Source of the DNA: Malaya genurostris
Lineage: Eukaryota > Arthropoda > Insecta > Diptera > Culicidae
Direction of reading: 5' to 3'
Length of the DNA stretch: 64,000 nt
Assembly: GCF_030247185.1 (NCBI RefSeq)
Contig: NC_080572.1
Location: 186,028,866 to 186,092,865, forward strand
In this document: positions 1-12,114 of the stretch, one piece after another
Layout of the letters: every line of letters starts with the position of its first letter
How positions within the stretch are numbered: the first letter of the stretch is position 1
Position numbers and translations under genes: made by a program
Notes under the pieces: model-generated
Told to the model about the DNA's origin: nothing
What the model saw: the letters and a program-made list of their open reading frames with translations, nothing else
Databases searched by the model: none

Positions 1-265
1 ATAACTAAATCATAACACAAGTATATCAACAGTTGATATGTATAACAATTTGTGTTATTTTGAGATATTTACAAATGAATAAATTATTCATACAATAAAC
101 AAATCATTCAACACTTTTGGATTGAAACGATGCTGAAAGTTGGCTGTGATATAGTTTTTCTGTGTTAAATTTGCTGTCTAATTTATTACAACTATATTGT
201 TATAAATTCCTGCTTTTGAACTTCTGTAGTTATATTAAATTCAATAATAATTATGATACAAAAGT
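1..265. repeat. Left arm of a long inverted-repeat pair (partner 12115-12492)
   Basis: The first ~190 bases match the reverse complement of the DNA ending at 12492 almost base for base: the two 70 bp outer parts differ at about one position, and the similarity resumes through a stretch ending near the TTGCTGTCTAAT motif. Weaker similarity continues to about 265. The left arm lacks a ~170 bp block present in the right arm (about 12250-12420). The outermost matching base is base 1 of the window, so the arm may extend further left. Either this is one 12.5 kb element with terminal inverted repeats, or two copies of one short element in opposite orientation. Confidence 0.75.
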
Positions 266-284
266 TTCAAAATCTGTTACGATT

Positions 285-1540
285 TTGTTCCCGCTAGAGT
301 CTTTTGCCTTTCTCTATAGAAAGGTATTAGAATTGCTGGAAAAACCGACTTTTGAACGGAGCCTCGGAGACCCATAGTGTTATGTACCATTCGACTTAGT
401 TCGACGAGATCGGAATATGTATGTGTGTGTGTATGTGTGTGTGAACTTTTCGAAGATATTTGAACGCGCTCAATTTTCTCAGAGATGGCTGAACCGATTT
501 TAACAAACTTGGGCTCGTTTGAAAGCTACTATCGGGCCATTGATCAAGTTCAAAGATTAAATGGCGGTGACTTTTCGTTCCAGAGACATGATGGTATAAG
601 TGACGTAACCGACAAAACACGTTGATTTTTTACCGCTCTTATACATATAAGGGTGCCAATATTTTGGGATCACTTCTAATTTCGTAAAGCGCTAGCGCTC
701 AAAAGTTTAAGCACCTCGAAAAATGTCCTCATGCAAAATTTGAGCTAAATCGGACATGCGTAAGAGATGCTGCCCGGCGGTTAAGGTTTGAAAATTTTCG
801 ATCTTGAAAAAGCACCATAGGGGGGAGTACATGAAATTTCCAAAATCGAACATTTTTTTTGATGCCGAAACTCTTAAAACTGCATTAAAAGTCGAGATTC
901 AGTGTCATCTCTGAATCTCTGTCATCCCCCCCCCCCCCACCTTTGGTTATTTTTCAAGATCTATGAAAATTCCACAAAGTGGACTAAGAAGGGTTTTTGC
1001 CTTTCTCTATAGAAAGGAATTAGAATTGCTGGAAAAACCGACTTTTGAACGGAGCCTCGGAGACCCATAGTTTCCTCATGCAAAATTTGATAGTCCCAGA
1101 AAGTTGATATTTTCGAAAAAAAAATTTTCGAGATGACACTACATCTCGACGTTTCATGCAATTCTAAGACTTTTGGCTTAAATTTTTTTTTTCGATTTCG
1201 AAAATTTTATGTACCTCTGTACCCCCTATCGTGATTTTTCAAGATATATGAAAATTCCACTAAGTGGACTAAGAAGGGTTTTTTTAGATTAGCATCACTC
1301 TTCTCATACAAATAGGCAACGCAAATGTCAAGCACTAGTTTGGAAAAATGATGCTGACTGTGTGACATAAACACTGACGCATGCTTTTGTGAACTACTCG
1401 AATCAATCTGAATCAATTGGTGTCAAAATTAGTATCCGAAATTATTTAATAAAAGTATGAAATATATTTTCATGAGAATGTTATGAAAGAAGAGAAAGGA
1501 ATTATCTCACCGCTAGGTGGATTAATCACGTTTTACCTTT
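285..1540. repeat. Fragments of a dispersed culicine repeat (CCTTTCTC family)
   Basis: Two plus-strand heads, at about 300-480 and 990-1075, share CTTTCTCTATAGAAAGG followed by an ACCGACTTTTGAACGGAGC block. The first runs on through a GT-rich stretch and a TCAGAGATGGCTGAACCG motif. Around 1488-1530 the opposite end appears in reverse orientation (CTAGGTGGATTAATCACG). An internal C-run lies near 927-940. The family recurs at least eight times in this window. I see no coding capacity. Which class of mobile element it belongs to is unresolved. Confidence 0.6.
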
Positions 1541-1559
1541 TTTTATAAATATAAAAAAT

Positions 1560-2215
1560 AGGTATAGAATTCGCTCAAAGTTCAGAAAAAATTTCCGAGG
1601 CCCGAGGAGGGCCGAATGTTATATACCAATCGATTCAGCTCGACGAACTGAGCAAATGTCCGTGTGTGTGTGTGTGTGCGATTTTGATCAAACTAGTCGC
1701 AAATGAAAGGTCTCCCCGTCACCCAGAACGCTATTGAATGGTTTTGAGATCGGATGTTTACTTTTAGAGTTATACAAGGTTTTATGTCAAAATTTTCAGT
1801 TTTTTGACAGTATCTGTCACAATGGACCTTGAAAACAGAACATATTTTCAGACTTAGATTCCGCACGGTAATACCTATCCAACAAGCCATAGATTGTTAA
1901 AATCCGTCCATTTTTAACGGAGATATCGAAATTTTTTGTGTAAGCGACTTATTCCCCTATTCCAGCAGTAGAAGTTTTGAGCGCTGCCTGGCAAAGAAAT
2001 GCTTGGGAGCAACATAAAACAAGATTTTTATACTGTCACATACATTTGTTTCTAAGTACCCAAGAGACTGTGTGCAGCATGATATTTTGCCTCGGACCGA
2101 TTTTAGCACGGTTCGTTTTTGGCAACATAATTGTTCGAATATGACATATGTAACCTAGATGATATCAGCATTTTCCGAGTTGGAAGTAATTCCATAATTA
2201 TATTGATTTAAACTA
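1560..2215 (+). repeat. Second fragment of the same repeat family, then featureless DNA
   Basis: From about 1590 to 1690 the sequence carries the family's GAGGCCCGAGGAGGGCCGA segment, the TCGACGAACTGAGC segment and a GT microsatellite, then degraded family sequence to about 1940. From there to about 2215 I see nothing recognisable. Confidence 0.5.
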
Positions 2216-2219
2216 CTTA

Positions 2220-3422
2220 CAGCAATAAATGCTGGAAGAACATGACTTCCATATACAATACGACTCAGTTCGTCGAGATCAGCAAATGCGTGTGTGACAA
2301 ATAATTTCATTCAATTTTCTCGGAGATGGCTAAACCGTTTTCTACAAACTCAGATTCATATGAAAAGTAGTATACTTCCAAACAACGTACCTGAATAACG
2401 TTTCGATCCGACTTCTGATTGCGGAACCACAGGATGATATGTGAAACGAAATTAAAATAATGCAATTAATTTTTCTCGTAGATGGCTGAACCGATCTAAG
2501 ATTCAAATGAAATCTAAAAACCATCTATGATTCAAATGAGAGGTCTTAAAATCCTATAAAACATCTTACTTTTTAGTCAGATCCGACTTCTGGTTTAGGA
2601 GATACAGGGTGATTAGAATAAAAATATCTATTTCACATAAATTAATCAGGTTTATCGGGTTTGCAGATTTGGATAGTCGATAACCAAATAAACTTATTTC
2701 ACTTTTGGTTGTATTCAGTTTTCGTTTCGGAAGGCACCCAAAAATTTAATTCGCACTACGATTCCTCAAAGATGTCTACATTGATTTTCGAACATTTTGA
2801 AACAAATGTAAACCATACAGCTACTCAGGTGAATTTGTCTGACTTCGGCTACACCGAATTTCGAATTCCGGTTCAAGTATTGAATCGTTTCTCAAAGCTC
2901 AATCGTTTTCTCAAAAAAAGCCAAATCGAATTTCAAAAACTAAAATTCAAATTAAAATAAATCCAATTTTATCCAATTCTGACTTCCGATTCTGGAATTG
3001 TAGGATGATGAATTTTTAATATTCAAGCCGATATAGAAGATGACAATCCCGAAAAGCTTTAAAGTTGGACTCAACAATATTGCAATTTATTCGTCATATG
3101 GCCATACGAATCGGTTTGGGTTATGCTGGTTCCTGAATACCAGCTCTGGAAGTACCTTAAATTACCCTTAACTCTAAAGTGGAAATTACTTCGACATATC
3201 ATGGAATGTTTAATCGATTGTTACACTTTTAGATTCAAATTCGATCCGTTTTGCAGTTTCGACATTACAGAGTAATGAGTGATTAAAATCGTAAATTGCC
3301 ACTTAAAATGACGGACATTAGAATAATGTCATGAAAACTGAAACACCTAAGAATATCCATGCAAATAACACATGCAGATTGATAAAAAAAGGTATCATCT
3401 CACTGCTAGGTGGATGTAGCAC
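2220..3422 (+). repeat. Long copy of the culicine repeat, plus orientation
   Basis: The copy has several repeating modules, each with an AGATGGCTGAACCG-like motif, an ATTCAAATGA motif and a GATCCGACTTCTGG motif, and ends near 3390-3422 in the CTAGGTGGAT terminus. Positions 2530-2950 match the reverse complement of about 5760-6110, and the two copies face each other across 3423-5305. A 99-codon open frame at 2661-2960 lies wholly inside the repeat and is not regarded as a gene. Confidence 0.6.
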
Positions 3423-5305
3423 GTTTTTTATTTAAATGCACAATTGAACTTTTCTACAACTTCAGTACAATGTGCGCTGCTTCAATACCAAATGCGATTT
3501 CCTTCTTAAACAGTTTCTTTCAAAAAAGCTTCCCCAGAGCACAGCCCATTATTAACGCCCCTATTGGCATAATCTTCTTAGCTGTATACTGGCTCCGAAT
3601 TGCTCCAACAGCAAGAACTGTAGGCTCAACAGAAACCGGGAGTGGGAATGGGCCATCAACTAGATGGAGAAAAAAAACCAACCACCACCAATCCAACGTC
3701 AATACAAATTCACCCCGTCAAATTAATGACCACCAAGTATTATCAGCGGCGGAAAAATTAGCTGCCATGAATCGACCCTTCTCCGGTCTGGCCGTGCCAA
3801 AAGAATATGCACATATCTATCTGTAGTGTTGTGTAGTATAGTATAGTATAGTATAGTATAGTCTATAGCTCGACAAGAGGCTAGTGGAAAGCAAACAATA
3901 ATATTCACATTTTATCTTCCTTCTTCACCAAACACGCCCTGCTGGTAATCGGAAGGAGATTGAAATCCTCGATGGTTATGCTAGCAATGTTTCGAAATAA
4001 TATCAAGCTCTGCTCATAATTCCTTTTAGCATAAACGGATCCATTTTTGGCTTCGTATACTCATTCCGTTATCATGAGACCGCATGGTATTTTGTGATCT
4101 TCATCATTGTCGATGGTTTATCATTTGACGATTATCTGATCAAATATTATTCAAAAAACATCCCTCGTTAAACTACCGCCATCCGGCAGAGCCACCTATC
4201 ATCTCAAGCAATTTGTTTGGGTCACTCCGGGGCTTATTCCACCCAGTAGGACAACAGCCAAAATTTGCCTCATTTACATCACTGCCTGTTCCTTCCGATG
4301 GCACTTGAATTTTTTTGCCATTTCCAGCCAACTCGGCGTTTTTTTTTCTTTTCATTCCACTCTGGAGCATGTTCCGTTGAGAGCAGTGTTGACCGGTCGC
4401 AAATTTGCAATGATGGAAAACAACTGCTTGCCACAAATACATTTACATTTCCGGCAACCACACCCCCTCCCATCACCATCCCACCGGAGTTGTCCGGGTC
4501 GTGAGAAACAGCAATGTGTAACGGGGAATCGGTCTCCCTACCAATAATCAATCATCTCGAGTTGATCGATATAAAACCACTTTAAGTGCCATTGTCTCTC
4601 GTTCCTTCCTGCACGGTTGGGAAAGTTGTTTTCGAAAATCTGCTCGAAACCGGCGGGGATGAATCTGAAGTGGCAAGTCAAACCATGGTCCGTTTGACAC
4701 GAGTATGGGATTTGTGGAACAGCGGAAATCGATGGAAAATGCAGAACATGTGTGTAGTTTGTGCCTAAACGGTTTACTTGCGGCTTATCTTAGATTTCTT
4801 ATTTTTCGCTTTGTTCTCGTATCTTTCGTTCTTGATCGTTGTTGCCTGAGCCTGAGTGAGTTGACCTCAATCTGCTGCACTACGGTGCTGCTTCTATAGA
4901 ATTGATCAATCTTATGACATGATACAAACCTGAAAAAAATCTTTTAAAGCCAAACCAAAAACGGTCTGATAAAAATTCATTTGTTTTCCTAAGCGTGTGT
5001 GTCACTCTGGGATTCTCGAAAAATCTGTTCCTCGTTCCTAGAAAGAGAATTGGCTATCAACTAATACCAGCAATAAATTGAAATAGTTCCGACAGACTGA
5101 AAAATTATAAGAAATCTAGTGACGGCCTTTCATTTAAACTCAACTGCACTTGTTTGCATTTTTAGCTCATTTTGCCCCGTTACTCCAAGGTCGAAAGTCG
5201 AATGCAAATAAAATTCAATAGCAGACTAGGGCACTACGAGACCTTACATTTGATTCAAAGTTTATGAAAATTGTTCTGTCGGCTGTTTAGAACAAAAAGT
5301 ATTTA
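3423..5305. other. 1.9 kb of low-copy-looking DNA between inverted repeat copies
   Basis: This block is clearly richer in G and C than its surroundings and contains no repeat family I recognise. Short open frames exist on both strands (for example 138 codons at 3410-3826 plus, 89 codons at 4173-4442 minus), but they overlap each other and none resembles a known protein. A short (TATAG)n microsatellite lies at 3834-3863. It may be host DNA trapped between two repeat insertions; no exon can be supported. Confidence 0.4.
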
Positions 5306-6110
5306 ATCCACCTAGTTGTGGTTTTTGCATGAATAGTCTTCAGTGTTATTAGTTTTCATGAAATCATTCCAACGACCGTCGTTTTAAATTATACTTTGAA
5401 ATTTCAAACACTCATTACCCAGTAACCGCATGTCGGATCTTAAAGAGAAATTGTGTGAAATCATGAAATTAATCCTTTCAATCTAAACGTGTGACAATCG
5501 ATTAAGCATTCCATGAGATTTCGAATTGAGTTCCACTTTAGAGTTTTTGGTAATTATTTACAGTTTACCAAAATTGTTCGTATGGCCGTGAATTAATATG
5601 ATGAATAAATTGGAATAGTTTTGAGCCCAACTTTGTAGATTTTTTGATATCGTCATATTCTCTGACGGTTTAAATTTTAAAAACTCATCACCCTGTGATC
5701 TTAAAATTGGAATTAAGAATCGAATGAAATTCACCAATTTTGTATAGGACCGTCAGATTTTCAATTTAAATTCGTTTTTGGCCTTCTTTTGGGTAACGAT
5801 TGAGCTCTTCTGTTCCCGATACGTTCGAAACCGGAATTCAGTTCATTCAGTTAAATTCACATAAAGGATTGTAAACATTTTATTTGATTCGAAGTTCCAA
5901 ATAAAATTTTTGGGTACCATCCGAAATCGAAAACCGAATTCCGGTAAAACTGAAACAAGTTTATTTATTATCGACTATAAAAATCTGAGTACCCGATAAA
6001 CCCTATTAATTTATGTAAAATTGACATTTTTATACAAATCTCTCTGTATTTCCTGATCCGGAAGCCGGATCTGATCAGAAAACAAAAAGTTTTTATAGGA
6101 TCTTAAGACC
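5306..6110 (-). repeat. Long copy of the culicine repeat, minus orientation
   Basis: The CTAGGTGGAT-type terminus lies at about 5306-5330 (here read as ATCCACCTAG). The rest reads on the minus strand through the same CCGACTTCC and AGGTCTTA modules as the copy at 2220-3422. Positions 5760-6110 align with 2530-2950 in reverse complement, including the shared TTTATCGGGT stretch. There is no coding capacity. Confidence 0.6.
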
Positions 6111-6408
6111 TCTCATTTGATTTTTTTTTTGAATTTCCACTACGCTTCTGTTCGACACCGAAGTAATTTGAATAAGATTTTATTATTATATTTTCATCAA
6201 TGAAAAAAATTCCTACTGAATACATTCGCAATTGAGAAATTATCACTGCGATATTTTCGATGCAAGTAGGATGGTTTATATGAACAACAATATTTTTTTT
6301 ACATTTCAAATGGTGGTAAAGGTAATTTCAATTTCAGCTGGCTGATTACATTGTACTATTTAGATTAAACCTAATAAAACGTTATTCAGCATGAATTTGA
6401 TTCATAGA

Positions 6409-6518
6409 CGTAACAGGAGCGCAGCATTTAGCATATCTCAAACATACAGCAGGAGCAGCGTGTGTATGGCGCGTTTGAATTGGCGTAGTGATAACCTGCG
6501 CTCTTGTTACTTCTGTGT
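6409..6518. mobile_element. Small MITE with AGTAACAGGAGCGCAG-type ends
   Basis: An imperfect terminal inverted repeat of about 20 bp, near 6415-6425 and 6496-6515, brackets ~100 bp (GTAACAGGAGCGCAG on the left, CTGCGCTCTTGTTAC on the right). A second member with the same ends lies at 32387-32530, and both have GATTCATAG at the left boundary. It is non-coding. The superfamily is unknown because no clear target duplication was seen. Confidence 0.6.
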
Positions 6519-8370
6519 TTGAGATTGAAGTTAAATTGGCTAATATTTTTTAATCAGCAGCATAAGATGCTTTGTAATTTATGTTTTATGGATGTTTTTA
6601 CTATCATTATAACTATCATTAATTACATTTTGATGCTTTTATTGATCCGAGTTATTTTTTTTTATTTCAATCACCCTTCGTGCACTGAACATTTTCAGAA
6701 CGGTTCAGTTTTTGTTAATCGGTGAATTTATTCATGTATATATTCTGCAAAGAGTATAACGACTATGAAAAATTCATTTCCCAAACATCTTTTGTTCGAG
6801 AATCATATCAGTTATATTCAGTGTGCGAACTTTTTTCTTAAATATCATATAGTAGAATGTTTGCTAGTGAAATTTTCACAACTGATTTTTTGCCATGTGA
6901 AATCAGTTTCAATGAGAATCGCGTTTGTAAAAAATCAGTAGTGAACTTTTCTTCTGTGAATTTTCTGATCGATAATTTTTTTTTGTCTAAAAATCAGTCG
7001 CGGTTTTCGGAAATATGATTTCATCCCAATACTGTGCTTTACACAGTCCATTTTGTAAAATTTAAATCCCAAAACATATTTTGTTTACTAGGAAAATTGT
7101 GACAGATATGGTCAAAAACTTCGAATAACTCGAAAAGTAAACGTCTGATCGTCGGCCTGCTTTAGTATCGGTAATACCACCCTTTTATATTGGCAGTGAT
7201 TCCATACATATTTAGAGAAAAAAACCTTGCAATGCACTAAAAATGGCAATATTTTCAATTAGTCGAATTAGTTTGATATAGTTGAAATTACGGATCAAAA
7301 CTACTTTCGTACGTCTCCATCTAAAATTTCAATATTAAAAAAAACGATAACATTTGCCTAATTTCCATGTCAAACACTGCTTCTTCTACTAGTTATCCGC
7401 AACCCTGTTGTCTTATTAACCGTCGCTATGGAATGCAAAAAATAAACAAACATTTCAAGTATTGCAAATCTTTTCAAAATGCCTCGTCCATCTTAGAAAA
7501 AGAAAGCAGCGTTCATTCGCGAAAATCAATAGAAAAAATAGATGGAATACGTTGATAGAGTGTGTTTTGGGTAGTGAGTATGTGCGGGACTCATCAGTTC
7601 AAACGGTGGAAAAACTGCCAGAAGTGCCAGTTTAAAACAATACCACAGAATTTAGAAACTGTACTGGATCCAATAATTTGGTATCAATAGGTAAAGTTCT
7701 AAAATATTTTCGTCAATATATGAAATTATATCTTCAAATTTGCATGATAAATCTTTTCAGAGCAAATAGCCGATTTATCATCAAGCCCTCTCGCCAAGTG
7801 CCACTTGACTGTTCTCTGGGTGAGGTTGCTTCCCTATCCGAAAACGATGAAGTTGTCGACAAAATGGAAAATGCCATTGCAACAGAGTTTGTTCTGATTT
7901 CGTGTGGTGTTACTATACCTAATCCATCAATGTAAAAGCTTCCTTTTTACTTTCGAATGTAAGAAAAATGCCTAGAACCAAACGAAGGCAAATAGTCAAC
8001 TATCTTCCTTGGCACAATCATTATATTCGTTTGGTCGCATGATTGCAATTTGTTAACTCCAGAATTAGCATGAAGATGACATAAGTCCTCTCTGTTCTGC
8101 TAGGTGATTTGAATAGTTTCAATGTTTACATTTTGCGCTGGCAACTGTATTCCTTTCAGCACACAAATATTATTATTGTTTCACCAATACTTTTACATTT
8201 ATTTTTCTTGGCTTCTGTCCACGGTCACCTTAAGTGATAAATTTTGGACTATTGCGTTAAAGCTCAATGTCTTTTCTGGTGTCTTGAACGTAAACGAGTG
8301 TTGACTTGCTGAACACCAACAGATAGTAAAGATTTAGTGGTTTTAGTTACGCATGTAACTGGTTTGTGCA
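6519..8370. other. AT-rich DNA without an identified gene
   Basis: Nothing here is recognised apart from one weak exon candidate at 7761-7935. Low-complexity A/T stretches and a repeated AAAATCAGT motif occur near 6880-7000. Confidence 0.4.
7761..7935 (+). CDS. Weak candidate terminal exon, unknown protein
   Basis: A frame is open to a stop at 7933-7935 and its last ~57 codons have ordinary-looking amino-acid composition (acidic stretch SENDEVVDKMEN, then a hydrophobic patch). It is preceded by CTTTTCAG, which would serve as a splice acceptor at about 7760. An upstream stretch at 7600-7690 also ends in a donor-like GTAAAG, but its frame contains a stop just before the donor, so a clean two-exon model does not work. 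No family is recognised. This could be chance or a decayed gene piece. Confidence 0.15.
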
Positions 8371-8374
8371 AAAC

Positions 8375-9045
8375 AACTTCTGACCGTTCAAATACCATGG
8401 GAAAAGTCAAAAAGTGTGAAAAATGGATGCCACATGAATTGAATTAAATACTGGTGGAAAACCGAAAAAAACACTCGTGAAAGGCACGAAAGGAAATTAG
8501 TTTTGCTTTGAGTTGTTACTCGCGATAAAAAATGGATTTATTTTGAGAATCCTGAATGGAAAGATTATGGGTAAATCGGGGACAACCATCAACATCGACT
8601 ACATAACCGTATCGATTCAAAAAGGAGGTAATACTCTGTGTTTGGTGGGATCAGAAAGATGTGGTGTATCATGAGCTACTAAAACCTGGTGAAACTAATG
8701 CTAATACCAATCGCTACAGACAACAAATGATCAATTTTTGCATGAATTGATCGAAAAACAATCACAATGAGTTAGAAGACACGGTAAAATAATTTTGTTA
8801 CACGACAATGAACCTGCCCATAAAGCTAAACCAGTTCAGGATACAATCAAAGCACTTGGTTGGGAGCTGCTACTTTACCCGCCGTATTCACCAGACTTGA
8901 CATCTTCCGACTGACATTTGTTTTCATCGATGGGTCTTGCATTGACTGAGCACCACTTCGATTGTTACAAATAAGTCGAAAGTTGGTTGTTTGATTGGTT
9001 TGGTCCAAAAGACGAACATTCAAATTGGCTTGGTATCGATAGCTT
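8375..9045 (+). pseudogene. Decayed DD34D mariner transposase
   Basis: The reading frame, interrupted by stops and frameshifts, gives the classic mariner order. An N-terminal part has GKVKKCEKWMPHEL. The first catalytic aspartate is in a WWDQK motif near 8650, the second in LLHDN near 8803, and the third in YSPDLTSSD near 8905. The count between the second and third aspartates is 34, the DD34D signature of mariners proper. A C-terminal stretch VESWLFDWFGPKDEH follows. Terminal repeats were not identified. At about 9045 the sequence runs straight into a different transposase on the other strand. It is dead as a gene. Confidence 0.85.
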
Positions 9046-9475
9046 CTGAGGGCGTATTTCTGCAATTACACGTTGAATATTGATTTCCAAAGCATCAATC
9101 GTTGCTGGTTTATCCACATAAACCAAAAACTTCACGTACCCCTACAGAAAAAATAATCGAGTGGCGTCAAATCACATTAACTTGGAGGCCAATTCTACGG
9201 TCCATTTTTCGAAATAATGTTGTCGTTGAAATGTTCTTTCAATAACTCAGTTGTTTCGGCCGCAGCATGACAAGTCGCACCATCCTGTTGAAACCACATT
9301 TCGTCTACATCCACATCTTGAAGAATTGGCAACTAGAATTGATCATGGATCTGTATTGATTTCCGTTCACTGTAACGTGTCGTCCTTCTTCATTTTCAAG
9401 ATATAAGGACCGATGATTCCATCAGCCCAAAGACTGCACCAAACATGAACCAAATACTCTAGATGCGTTTAGAAA
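9045..9475 (-). pseudogene. Remnant of a DD41D Tc1/mariner-superfamily transposase
   Basis: Read on the minus strand, with several stops, the DNA gives VWCSLWADGIIGPY, then QQDGATCHAAAETTEL carrying the second catalytic aspartate, then a degraded NWPP..CDLTPLDYF motif with the third. The two aspartates are separated by 41 residues, matching the DD41D group (rosa-like) of the IS630-Tc1-mariner superfamily. The frame continues into YVDKPATIDALEINI and RVIAEIRP, a C-terminal region typical of this group. The N-terminal half and first catalytic residue are not present. It abuts the 3' end of the DD34D mariner. Confidence 0.7.
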
Positions 9476-10138
9476 AGTATTTAGAAGAATCAATACAATC
9501 TTTGTCATATGCAAATTAAACAAAGTAGATAAACAAGGTAATTTTTATTATTTTCGTTTTATGATGCTCTAAATTTATAACCAAATTCATATTTCAGTTC
9601 ACGCTAGCTTTCAGAATATCATTCTAACAATCATAAAATTAAGGATTCAAGAATACATTCAGATGAGTTTGTAGAAAACATTGATCTGATGTTTACCTAA
9701 TTAAAAACGTGGCCGTACTTAGTCCGTTCGTGATCATCTGTTATACAATCGATCACATTATCATTTGATTCAGAAGGATCAAAGTGATATCCGGAAAGTA
9801 AATTGAAGTTACGAGCACTTAATGAAATACATTCCTCAGGTAACACATATCACACCATGATTACTTATCAATGGAGAAAAGTTCTTGCTCGTGATTTGGA
9901 TCGTTTTGTATAAAAAATCACAAGTAATTATCATGACTTCATGAGAAAATAAAAAGGTTCTGTTTCATGAATGGTTATGTTAGAACATGCTTTTTTAAAA
10001 GCGTGTTTTCATAAAAATTTAAGTGAATTTAAGTTGTGACTACTAATTTTTCTAATAGTGTTTTGACCAAACTTCTCAACTTTGTTGAAATGGGTTCCAC
10101 ATATTTCCTCATATTAGAGATATTAATACTTGAATATG
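9476..10138. other. No recognisable feature
   Basis: AT-rich DNA. I see no gene, terminal repeat or tandem array. Confidence 0.4.
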
Positions 10139-11232
10139 TACACGGAACGACCGAAATTAGCTCTGCGCCTAATTCGTATTACTGTTTTAGAATTAGTTGT
10201 GTTTAATAACAAAATTTCCAAAATAACTATTAAATTAGGTAAAATTGAAAATTTACTTTGCTGAAAAAAACTCTTATTTTTAGGGAATGTGTTTAGTTGG
10301 CGAATATCCTGGACACAAACCAGCAATATTTCAATCCAACACGAAATTCTCATTGACAACTAATTTTGTGACTAAATACAGAAAGTTTGTCTCTATTTTT
10401 CTATCACCATCATTTCTGAGGAACAGCATAAAGAGAACAAAAATAAAATTGGTTCATTAACCAAAAACTCATGAGAAGTGTCAAAGCAAAACAATCCATT
10501 AAAAAACTGAAGGGCAGTCTTGTTGAAACTGCTTGCAAATTGTTTTGATGTTTTTCGCATGTGTTACGATATATCCATATTTAAATTTCTAAATCGCATT
10601 GTATATGTCAAATGATGTTTTTTTTATCTTCCAACCTTCCGGGCTACGAAATCCGATGTGCTACTTATATTCGGATTTAGTTTTCTGAGAGCTCAAAGTT
10701 TTCAAGGAGAGAGTCAATTTCGCAAAGTCAAATGAAGAAAACAGCGATTTAGAAGAAAAAAAATTAAAAAGAAGTTTATGTTTCGTTTATGTGTTTTTCT
10801 CCCATACAACATCGTATTTATACTTGCCAATATGGAAAAGACAATCGCGTCTGAAAAATTCTTTTCGGCAGTAGTGTACCATCTAGTGGCTAGTAGTCAT
10901 TACGGTGTTAACGTTTTTTCGGTGACAGTGCGCCACATAGCTGGTAATTACAGAAGCCAATGCAACCATTTATGATGGTTGAAAACAACGTTTTATTTCT
11001 CTAATTCAACTAAAAAATTAGTTAAATGGAAATGAAGTGTGCCTTAGCTAAGAAATGACAACACGTTTAATTGGTGAATTCAACTAAAAAAATAGAAATT
11101 TCAAGGAATGAGAATTAAAAAATCTAAATCAGCAAAAGTAAGAATTTTTTAGTTGTCTCAAAAAATAACTAACTAAAATCAGAAAATCAACCAATTTTTT
11201 CTCCAAAATGCTGATTTCGGTCTTTCCGTGTA
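10139..11232. mobile_element. 1.1 kb non-autonomous element with terminal inverted repeats
   Basis: The left end reads TACACGGAACGACCGAAAT and the right end, in reverse complement, TACACGGAAAGACCGAAAT. The terminal similarity extends a little further, to ~23 bp with two mismatches. The interior contains only short, unconvincing frames and A-rich stretches such as AATTCAACTAAAAAA. No transposase is present, so it would depend on one supplied elsewhere. I could not define a target duplication and do not assign a superfamily. Confidence 0.6.
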
Positions 11233-12114
11233 GTATTTTGTAATTAAATTGCTCAAAAACTTTTCAGTTTGTGAACTTAAAAATATGCAGTCTTTGATAT
11301 TTTGATAAATAAAATATAATTATATATATTTTGATAATTATGATATATTTTGATAAATAAAATAAGATTAATAAAATAAAAAAATAAAATAAAATAATAA
11401 AAATTCATTGAAAAAAGTTATGATGGAAATACTTGATTTTGGAGGTCTCATATCTCATATCTGCATCATATCTCGACACCAATGCATTTTAAAGTGTTTA
11501 TGTCTTCGGCATGTTTTCTTGTTTGAACATGATCCTCAACTTTTGTAAAGACATAAATGCTGTATCTCGTATAGTATGTAAATTTTTTTTTTAACTCACT
11601 TGTAGGTGAAATAATGTCAACTTTGATTATATTAAAAGAAGCGGACTATTTCAAACAGAAATTCTTCTGAAGACATGGAAGACAATATATAACAGTTGAT
11701 GTCGTTATGCTATGTAAATTATGCTCTTCTTTCGTTTCAGTTCTGCAGGAAATATAATATTTCTTTTTTAATAATAATAATAATAATAATAATACTAATG
11801 ATGATAATAATAACAATAATAATGATTACAATAATAATAATAACAACAATATATAATACAATGTATTATAATTCAAATCAATATATAACAAATAATGCAA
11901 CAAACAACAGAGCCACATGTTACAATATACTATGATAAATATTGCACTTTAGGTTGGGCTTCAAGGTACAAGTCATTTCGCACCCTCTCATTCTGCTACT
12001 AACTCAGAAGGCGATAGCACCCAGCCGACGCCGTTCTATGGACCAAATGTCATCTTAGACGCTCGGGGAGGCATGAGATAGGAACTTGCGAGGACTTAGT
12101 TATCTCACCATTTG
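11233..12114. other. AT-rich DNA with an ATA/AAT trinucleotide microsatellite
   Basis: An interrupted (AAT)n array with scattered GAT and AAC units lies at about 11768-11880; A-rich (AAATA)n-like DNA occurs at 11325-11400. A frame across the array (11696-11935) is low complexity and is not a gene. The ~150 bp before 12114 are more balanced in composition and unrecognised. Confidence 0.5.

Noticed and set aside
2661..2960. 99-codon frame
   Set aside because: Lies entirely in a dispersed repeat whose inverted copy at 5760-6110 does not preserve the frame.
3410..3826. 138-codon frame, and a minus-strand frame at 3520-3702 resembling a small membrane protein
   Set aside because: The frames overlap on opposite strands, the plus frame begins inside a repeat terminus, and the membrane-protein resemblance was too weak to defend.
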